This document shows, in pieces, positions 58,277 to 64,000 of a DNA stretch of 64,000 nt. Origin of the DNA: Candidatus Sulfopaludibacter sp. SbA3 (GTDB lineage Bacteria; Acidobacteriota; Terriglobia; Bryobacterales; Bryobacteraceae); NCBI GenBank assembly GCA_945890485.1, contig CAMDCN010000012.1, positions 149,397 through 213,396 of the forward strand. The letters run 5' to 3'. Position 1 is the first letter of the stretch, and every line of letters begins with the position of its first letter. A program made the translations under genes and the position numbers. Under the pieces are notes generated by a model. That model saw only the letters and a program-made list of their open reading frames with translations, had not been told where the DNA came from and did not search any database.

Positions 58277-60163
58277 CTACTGCACCGTTGCGCAGACCGC
58301 CCATGCTGCCATGCGTGCGCCGGTTAAAGGAAATCCAGCGATGCTGTAAAACGTAACTCCCCACACGTTGTCGGCGGCTGGAAAGGTTGCCGCAATGTGG
58401 ATTCTGGGGTCATTCACATTACCACCCCCTCCAAGAACCTTCTTGGTACCGGGACAGGTCACCGTGCGAACGAGTACCTCCGTAGGTTGCATCGTCACTG
58501 CGCCCGGATCATACGACGCCAACTGCCAACCGCTGACGCCCGGCGTACCCTGCGGACCGACTATTCCGACGCCAGTAGCGCCGGTCACGCCTGTAGGGCC
58601 GACTGCGCCAGTGGAACCCGCGGTGCCGACACCCGTCGCGCCAGTCACCCCGGTCGGACCGACAGCGCCGGTCAAGCCTTGAGCGCCCGTTACACCGGTG
58701 GCGCCGACCGTGCCAATACCCGTCGCGCCAGTCACCCCGGTCGGGCCGACGGCGCCCGTTAAACCCTGGGCGCCTGTTACCCCGGTGGCACCGACCGTGC
58801 CGATACCCGTAGCGCCGGTAGCACCGATAGCGCCGCTTACCCCTGTCGGACCGACAGCGCCGGTCAAACCCTGAATGCCTGTTGCCCCGGTGGCACCGAC
58901 CGTGCCGATACCCGTGGCGCCGGTAGCACCGATAGCGCCGCTTACCCCTGTCGGACCGACAGCGCCGGTCAAACCTTGGGCGCCTGTTACACCGGTGGCG
59001 CCGGCTGTGCCAACACCGGTAGCGCCAGTAGCACCGATAGCGCCGCCTACCCCTGTCGGACCGACAGCGCCGGTCAAACCTTGGGCGCCTGTTACACCGG
59101 TGGCGCCGACCGAGCCGATACCCGTAGCGCCAGTTGCACCTACGCTACCCGTGACTCCCGTGATACCTGCCGGACCGGCGACACCTGTCACGCCTGCCAC
59201 ACCAGTCGGGCCCGCTATACCGGTTACGCCAACCGGGCCGATCGCTCCAGTTACCCCCGTTGCACCTACAGCGCCTGCCACGCCTTGTGCTCCGGTTGCG
59301 CCGACGTCACCAGCAGCTCCAGTGACACCTGCCGGCCCGGCGACACCTGTCACGCCTGCCACACCAGTCGGGCCGGCTATGCCGGTTGCGCCAACCGGGC
59401 CGATCGCTCCAGTTACCCCCGTTGCGCCTACAGCACCTGCCACGCCTTGCGCTCCGGTGGCACCCTCCGCGCCGGTCACGCCTTGGGGACCAGTCAACCC
59501 CGCCGGTCCGCCGACGCCGGTGGCACCCGTTGGTCCAGGTGCTCCGCCCGGACCAGTGGGCCCCGTCGGCCCAGGAGTGCCGGTGAGGGCAATGTCAACG
59601 GCGGCCGCCTTGCTCGTGTCGGTATTTTCCTTTGAATCGAACACCACGTTGACAGTCGGGGAACCAGTCGGAACGAGGGCAAGGCCATTGTTGGGTCCCG
59701 CGGCCCACCACTGCTGCACGAGGCCCGTTACGTCCACGAGAATCCAAGTGTTTACATCAGCGGTAGTTACCGGAAAGGTGACCATATCCTGCGTTCCAAT
59801 GCTACTAAAGCCAGGCGCGACGACGGTTTCTGACCAACTTTGGTAAACCAAGCGAACGCCGACATTACCAGCCGCGCCCACGTCACGAATGAAGACGCGG
59901 AGCGTGGCTTTACTGATCTGCTCCGGGAGAGTGCCGGAAGGGATGGTTGAAAGGTTAAACCGAAGGAGGGAACGGTCGGTGGCATTCACGCGCAATTCGG
60001 GGCCATTGACGGCGTTGTTTCCGTTTCCGTTTCCGCTTCCGTTTCCATTCCCGTTTCCGGTACAGGGATAGCAAGCGTCGCTTGCGACGCTGCCATCAAC
60101 TGCAAGCAGGGGTATTGAGAAGCTATTCAGGCAAAGCATTATTACCATCGTTCGTAATCGCAT
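58277..60163 (-). CDS. Secreted collagen-like protein with DNRLRE-type N-terminal domain
   Basis: A 628-residue exported protein starting at the ATG 60163, with AGGAG 7 bases upstream; a longer in-frame reading from 60256 has no such site. It has a signal peptide (1-21), then a Gly-Asn linker (about 35-50), then a DNRLRE-like beta domain (about 55-190; '[15 protein letters not shown]', '[24 protein letters not shown]', '[16 protein letters not shown]'). Residues 195-545 are about 112 Gly-X-Y triplets, Thr most common in Y. The C-terminal 83 residues are a distinct, probably globular domain with two Cys ('[25 protein letters not shown]'). DNRLRE-type domains occur in cell-surface fibres. A collagen-like fibre on the cell surface is inferred. 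Confidence 0.88.
   Translation of the reverse strand: MRLRTMVIMLCLNSFSIPLLAVDGSVASDACYPCTGNGNGNGSGNGNGNNAVNGPELRVNATDRSLLRFNLSTIPSGTLPEQISKATLRVFIRDVGAAGNVGVRLVYQSWSETVVAPGFSSIGTQDMVTFPVTTADVNTWILVDVTGLVQQWWAAGPNNGLALVPTGSPTVNVVFDSKENTDTSKAAAVDIALTGTPGPTGPTGPGGAPGPTGATGVGGPAGLTGPQGVTGAEGATGAQGVAGAVGATGVTGAIGPVGATGIAGPTGVAGVTGVAGPAGVTGAAGDVGATGAQGVAGAVGATGVTGAIGPVGVTGIAGPTGVAGVTGVAGPAGITGVTGSVGATGATGIGSVGATGVTGAQGLTGAVGPTGVGGAIGATGATGVGTAGATGVTGAQGLTGAVGPTGVSGAIGATGATGIGTVGATGATGIQGLTGAVGPTGVSGAIGATGATGIGTVGATGVTGAQGLTGAVGPTGVTGATGIGTVGATGVTGAQGLTGAVGPTGVTGATGVGTAGSTGAVGPTGVTGATGVGIVGPQGTPGVSGWQLASYDPGAVTMQPTEVLVRTVTCPGTKKVLGGGGNVNDPRIHIAATFPAADNVWGVTFYSIAGFPLTGARMAAWAVCATVQ
58529..59581 (-). 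repeat. Collagen triplet repeat tract with higher-order cassettes
   Basis: This tract codes for 351 residues of Gly-X-Y. The first 51 triplets are uninterrupted and contain an 18-triplet cassette (162 bp) repeated in tandem. The rest is made of cassettes of 35, 35, 35, 29, 29 and 20 residues, each starting with a Gly-Ile-Gly or Gly-Val-Gly break; the 35-residue cassettes repeat every 105 bp in the DNA. The high similarity of the cassettes points to recent duplication. Confidence 0.85.
60017..60059 (-). repeat. In-frame hexanucleotide microsatellite (Gly-Asn linker)
   Basis: About seven imperfect copies of TTTCCG on the plus strand (GGAAAC-type on the coding strand) encode the Gly-Asn repeat just after the signal peptide of the collagen-like protein. 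The unit is 6 bases, so gain or loss of copies keeps the reading frame and changes only the linker length. Confidence 0.7.
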
Positions 60164-60252
60164 CTTAAGGCTCCTATGACTGTGTAGATGTGGTGGACCG
60201 ACTGCCACCGGACTCAGTTCTGTACTCCCTCGCCGTGGATCTCCGCTCGAAA

Positions 60253-60693
60253 TCAAGGGCTATCACCGCAGGAGAGACTCCATCGATTCCGTGCGCCCCG
60301 GGGAGGCGTGCTTGCCCGATCAAGCAATTTCTCGCCGTAATCCGATTTGCCGCCCGTTGAGAAGTGGCCACGATTTGGTTCAGGTGAGGGTGCTTGGACG
60401 GAGGAACACTTCCCAAAAGTGTCTTTGAGAGTTCGGAAAGTCGTACTAAGCAAACTTGTCCCACTTGGCGTGGAGCCAGCAGTGGAAATCGGACACTGGC
60501 CGTTCAAAGGCGGGCCCGTATTTGGAACGGGCATGCTGGCCAGCGCACCGCCGGCGTCGCTAAAGGTGAAGGAGAACGTTTGCGTGAGGCCAGAGCCGGA
60601 GGTCATACCGACGGCGACAGGGGTTTGGCCTTGGCACCAGACTAGTGGCGTCGTGAGAACGGTGGCGAGGAGGAAGGTCGGGAATAGTCGCAT
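60253..60693 (-). pseudogene. Remnant of a secreted acidobacterial repeat protein
   Basis: The frame opens with a leader ('MRLFPTFLLATVLTTPLVWCQGQ') and 'PVAVGMTSGSGLTQTFSFTFSDAGG', a motif I know from large secreted Solibacter-type repeat proteins, followed by 'NTGPPLNGQCPISTAGSTPSGTSLL', which normally lies further along the domain. The middle part is missing, and the C-terminal sequence after about residue 110 is low-quality and Arg/Ser-rich. I interpret this as an internally deleted, probably non-functional copy. It could also be a short expressed protein. It lies directly upstream of the collagen-like gene, on the same strand. Confidence 0.4.
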
Positions 60694-60794
60694 GACAAGG
60701 CTGGCAGATGTCGAGGCGGCGAAAAGCAACAAATCGCCGCACCCTGTGTAGCGAGATAGTTGCGAAGAGACCGACATGAAGTAGACTCTTTTTT

Positions 60795-61352
60795 ATGGCG
60801 GAGCACCTAGATTTCGGAGATCTGGGGACGGTGTTGTCGGCGGTGTACCCCGAATTGCGCCGGACGGCGCGCTTGTTGCTTGAAAAGGAGCGGCGGGACC
60901 ACACCTTACAACCGACGGCTCTCGTCAATGAGGCATTGCTCCGTCTCAGCCGCGGGAAGGCGTTTCCGACGGACAACCCCCGGCTCTTCATCTATATGGC
61001 AGTACGGGAGATGCGGCGGGAGTTGACCGACCATGCGCGGAAAGCCCGGGCACAGAAGCGGAGTTGGCATCTGCGAGTTGAGGCTTCAGGCGATATCGCC
61101 GAGCCGGAGTTGGACCCTACTACCGTGTTAGTGATCGACGCGGCGCTCGAGAAAATGCAGAGAACGAATCCCAGGGCCGTCGCATTGATTGAGTTGCGGT
61201 TCTTCGGCGGGTTCACTAACGACGAGATCGCCATAGTCCTGGGCGTGACGCAGAGGACCGTGGAACGGACCTGGGTGGCAGCACGACAATGGCTCTTCCT
61301 GGAAATGAGTTCCACCACCAAAAATGGCGCCGTAACTGCCGATGGGGCCTAG
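60795..61352 (+). CDS. Acidobacterial-type ECF sigma factor
   Basis: A 185-residue sigma factor of the acidobacterial 'sigma-70 X6' group (TIGR02999 type). 'LSAVYPELRRTARLLLEKERRDHTLQPTALVNEALLRLSRG' is the diagnostic N-terminal region 2, and 'NPRAVALIELRFFGGFTNDEIAIVLGVTQRTVERTWVAARQWL' is region 4. This group is usually near Ser/Thr kinases and large secreted proteins, as seen here. Its stop (TAG) shares the palindrome CTAG with the stop of the convergent kinase gene. Confidence 0.9.
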   Translation: MAEHLDFGDLGTVLSAVYPELRRTARLLLEKERRDHTLQPTALVNEALLRLSRGKAFPTDNPRLFIYMAVREMRRELTDHARKARAQKRSWHLRVEASGDIAEPELDPTTVLVIDAALEKMQRTNPRAVALIELRFFGGFTNDEIAIVLGVTQRTVERTWVAARQWLFLEMSSTTKNGAVTADGA

Positions 61353-64000
61353 CGGAAGGGCTCGACCAGGTAGATGTCGCTGTTTTCGGAATCAGTTTGA
61401 GAGAAATAGATCGTCTTCTCATCCGCAGAGAGGCGGAAGCCCCATGCCAACTGGTGCTCAAAACGATGCAGGAGCCGCGGGCGTGCAGCGCGGAACGGAC
61501 GGAAGTAGAGACCGTGAGAGGGACCGGAAACCGGCGCCACATAGTAGAGCCCATCGCGGCTGGCGGCAAAGCTGGAGCGGAACAGGATCTGGGGGATGTA
61601 GAGCCGGGGAGGGTCGTTGGGACGGTCGAACGAGTAGCGCCGAATGCCCTCGGAGCCGTTGATCAGGCCGTAGTACAGAGCGTTCTCCGCAGGCGATTCC
61701 ATAGGGTAGGTCGCACCCGCCAACGGCAAGCGGACGGCCGGAGTGAGGGCGGGATAGGGAAGCTGCCAGACTTCGGCTAACCCATTCGGGGAGCGTGCGA
61801 CGTAAAACGATTTGCCGTCGCGCGCAAACCGGATGAGTGCGGAGTTCTCCAGATAGGGCACTAGCTCCTTCGAGTGACCCGAATCCGGGCGAGCGGCCGA
61901 GGTCCGATATACGGTGTGGGACTTTCCGTGGTGAGTCGAGATGAACAGCGACTGGGAATCCGGAGACCATTCGACGTTAAGCCCATCCTGGCCCTGGAGA
62001 TTCGTCACCTGCCAAGAGTTCTGACCATCGCGGTCCGCTACCCAGATCTGTTGGCGGCCCGTGCGGGATGAGGCAAAGGCGATGAAACGTCCATCCGGAG
62101 AGAGGCTCGGCTCTTCATCGTTGCCGGTGCTGGTAGTGACGGGCTGGAGCGCGGTGGGGCCGGAGCGGGTGAGCTCGAAGCTCCAAATGTTGTTGTCAGA
62201 CATATCGACCGTGAAAGCGAGCTTCCAACTTCGCGGCGCGATGGCGAAGGAGCTGACGGGTTGTGAGCTGACAGTCGTCCGCTCCGCGGGGCCGCCAGCC
62301 AACGGCACTCGCCAGATGACGCCGCTATCCCACGGCCCTCGCAGGTACAAGAGTTCGCGACTGTCCGGGGTCCATTCCACGCCGGTGACGCGGTCGTTAT
62401 CAGTAGTCAACTGGCGGGGCGGCCCTTTGATATTTCCGCCGGGCGCAAGCGGAACCACGAAGACGTTGCTGCCGCGACCGGCGAGGAGGACATAGGCAAG
62501 ATGCTGTCCATCTGGCGAGACGGCGGGCCAGGTAACGCTTGTGCCGGTGGGCGCTGCCATTACCTGCTGCCAGCGCCGGGAGGCGACGTGCAGCTTTCCG
62601 AGTCGCAGGTCCGCGGCGGCGGCAGTGCGGTAAGTGAAGAAGAGATAAGTTCCGTCCGGCGACCAACCGTAGTGGGCCAGGAACGGAGCCCGAAAGAGGA
62701 GTTGGGGTTGAGAACCGGGAGTGACGGACTGCAGGTAAACGCCGACTTGATCCACGAATTTCTCCCGCCGCAGGAAGGTGAAGGACTTCCCATCCGGGGT
62801 GGGGCGAGGGAGTGAATCGTCAGTGGCGCCGACGGCGAGGGGGATGGGGCTTCCCCCGCTGGTGGACTGCCGATAGACGTCGCTGTAGCCGAAGGGACCG
62901 GCGGCGAAGTAGAGCCACTGTCCATCCGGGGAAAAGGCGGGATCCTGATCGAAGCCGGCGAGCGTGACGAGGGGAGTTGGCGACGCATAGAAGGGGCCAG
63001 GGGGTCGGGTGAAGTAAAAGACGGAAGGGACCGTGAGCAGCGCGCCGGCGAGGGCGAGCCAGGGCCAGGAGCGGCGAGGCGGAGGCTGGCTTTCGAGAGC
63101 GGCGCCGAGTTCCTCGGAGGAGGAATAGCGTTTGGCGGGATCGGGGTCCAGAGCGCGAGCGAGAGCGGGGTGGGGAGGGCGGTCTCCAGGGGTGGGGAGG
63201 CGGCCGGTGAGCATTTCGCAGGCGACGAGGCCGAGGCTATAGACGTCCGAGCGGACGGTGGGGTCGGCGGCTTGCTCGGGAGCCATGTAGCGGATGGAGC
63301 CGGCGGCGATCCATTCCGCAGAGGAGGAGCGGAGGCGGGCGATGCCGAAATCTAGGATGGTGGCGCGTTCGCCGCTGGCGCCCGGTTCGGAGATGATGAT
63401 GTTCTCCGGCTTGATATCGAGATGGGCGATGCCGGCGTGGTGGGCGGCGGCGAGGGCTCGGCAAAGGTCTTTCAAGATGGCCAGGGCGCGGGGGAGAGGC
63501 AGAGGGCCCGCGGCGAGGAGTTCCCGCAGGGTGGGGCCGGGAACGTAGTCGAGAACGAGAAAGGCGATTCCTTCGGGGGTGAGGCCGGTGTTGGAGATGC
63601 CGACGACGCCGGGATGTTCGATGACGGCAAGAGATTCGAGCTCGGCCTGGAACATGCGGCGGGCGACGGGGTCGGCGCCGAGTTGATCGAGGATTTTGAC
63701 GATGACGGGCTTGCGAAAGACGGCGAGGTCGTGGGCGAGGTAGACGCTGGCGAAGCCGGAACGGGTGAGGCGTGAGGCGAGAATGTAGCGTTGGCTGAGG
63801 GTGGTGCCGGTGTAGTCGGGCGGATCCGGGGGGGCGAGGCCGAGAAGGTGGGGGAGGGAGCGGTCGAGGAACGCGGGGGCGGAGGGGTGAGCGGCGAAGA
63901 AGGCGTCGAGTTCGGCTTGGCCGGGGAATGGCTCATCGGCCGGAGCGTCGAGGGAGGCGGACAGGAGCTGGCGGATCCGTTCCAGTTCGGCGGGAGACAT
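61349..64000 (-). CDS. Ser/Thr protein kinase with TolB-like beta-propeller
   Basis: An 883-residue protein; the ATG at 64000 is the last base of the window, so the start may lie further upstream. The kinase domain has the conserved Lys in 'VIVKIL' near 101, 'VLDYVPGPTLRELL' at the hinge, the catalytic loop 'HLDIKPEN' near 192-199 and DFG in 'TILDFGIARL' near 217. A membrane segment is near 310-330. The C-terminal 550 residues are PD40/TolB-type repeats ('FSPDGQWLYFA', 'VSPDGQHLAYV', 'LSPDGRFIAFAS', 'WSPDSQSLFIS'). Two features are atypical: the Gly-rich loop 'LTRSGFASVYLA' lacks its first Gly, and the loop Asp lacks the preceding Arg (non-RD). The propeller is probably extracytoplasmic and senses a ligand. 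Confidence 0.9.
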   Translation of the reverse strand: MSPAELERIRQLLSASLDAPADEPFPGQAELDAFFAAHPSAPAFLDRSLPHLLGLAPPDPPDYTGTTLSQRYILASRLTRSGFASVYLAHDLAVFRKPVIVKILDQLGADPVARRMFQAELESLAVIEHPGVVGISNTGLTPEGIAFLVLDYVPGPTLRELLAAGPLPLPRALAILKDLCRALAAAHHAGIAHLDIKPENIIISEPGASGERATILDFGIARLRSSSAEWIAAGSIRYMAPEQAADPTVRSDVYSLGLVACEMLTGRLPTPGDRPPHPALARALDPDPAKRYSSSEELGAALESQPPPRRSWPWLALAGALLTVPSVFYFTRPPGPFYASPTPLVTLAGFDQDPAFSPDGQWLYFAAGPFGYSDVYRQSTSGGSPIPLAVGATDDSLPRPTPDGKSFTFLRREKFVDQVGVYLQSVTPGSQPQLLFRAPFLAHYGWSPDGTYLFFTYRTAAAADLRLGKLHVASRRWQQVMAAPTGTSVTWPAVSPDGQHLAYVLLAGRGSNVFVVPLAPGGNIKGPPRQLTTDNDRVTGVEWTPDSRELLYLRGPWDSGVIWRVPLAGGPAERTTVSSQPVSSFAIAPRSWKLAFTVDMSDNNIWSFELTRSGPTALQPVTTSTGNDEEPSLSPDGRFIAFASSRTGRQQIWVADRDGQNSWQVTNLQGQDGLNVEWSPDSQSLFISTHHGKSHTVYRTSAARPDSGHSKELVPYLENSALIRFARDGKSFYVARSPNGLAEVWQLPYPALTPAVRLPLAGATYPMESPAENALYYGLINGSEGIRRYSFDRPNDPPRLYIPQILFRSSFAASRDGLYYVAPVSGPSHGLYFRPFRAARPRLLHRFEHQLAWGFRLSADEKTIYFSQTDSENSDIYLVEPFR

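Noticed and set aside
58529..59581. Regularly spaced DNA repeats that could be mistaken for a CRISPR array
   Set aside because: The repeats are 9-base Gly-X-Y codon triplets with higher-order cassettes, all in one open frame of the collagen-like protein, with no unique spacers between identical repeats.

Overview
The window looks like chromosomal DNA of an Acidobacteriota bacterium, most likely of the Bryobacterales/Solibacter type. This is inferred from gene content and not from a marker gene. The clues are high GC, an acidobacterial 'VWFA-related' protein, an orphan double-permease (ADOP-like) ABC protein, an acidobacterial-type ECF sigma factor next to a Ser/Thr kinase with a TolB-like propeller, and several DUF1592/DUF1552 and DUF1549-DUF1553/DUF1501 gene pairs. 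Coding density is very high and many neighbouring genes overlap by 1 to 11 bases.

Layout. 1-1916: tail of a metallo-beta-lactamase-fold gene, then a decayed IS4-type transposase. 1917-8207: periplasmic redox operon (heme-quinoprotein, multi-DUF cytochrome, DUF1552 protein). 8223-11943 (minus): ECF sigma factor with two VOC proteins, a DUF1801 protein, a small secreted protein and an esterase. 11983-15773: second PSCyt-type pair (DUF1549/DUF1553 plus DUF1501). 15864-21775: ATP synthase genes b', b, delta, alpha, gamma, beta, epsilon, without subunits a and c. 21891-24887 (minus): flgM, a flgN-like gene, flgK and flgL behind a sigma-28-like promoter. 25019-31510: two copper-monooxygenase/cytochrome-type proteins, lysA, a NarL-type two-component system and a transglutaminase. 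31544-34012: ADOP-like permease. 34013-37982 (minus): two tandem paralogues of unknown function and an M20 amidohydrolase. 38002-48836 (minus): SWIM-SNF2 helicase, aminotransferase, purF, purL, purQ and a VWFA-related protein. 48842-52234 (minus): apbE, hemE, hemG. 52329-54204: an unknown protein and a broken Schlafen-type (AlbA_2) gene. 54229-60163 (minus): a secreted collagen-like protein followed by a giant duplicated membrane protein. 60253-64000: remnant gene, ECF sigma factor, and a convergent Ser/Thr kinase.

The most interesting region is 54229-60163. A secreted protein with about 112 Gly-X-Y triplets, many ending in Thr, carries regularly spaced Gly-X-Gly breaks. A perfect 12-bp hairpin separates it from a 1325-residue membrane protein built from two GT-C/YfhO-like halves. 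I infer, without proof, that the membrane protein could glycosylate or help export the collagen-like fibre. The second candidate is the tandem paralogue pair at 35581-37982, one with a Tat-type leader and one without, next to an M20 hydrolase. Several genes (ATP synthase b', the DUF1549/DUF1553 gene, possibly purQ) have a -10-like element so close to the start codon that their mRNAs would be nearly leaderless.
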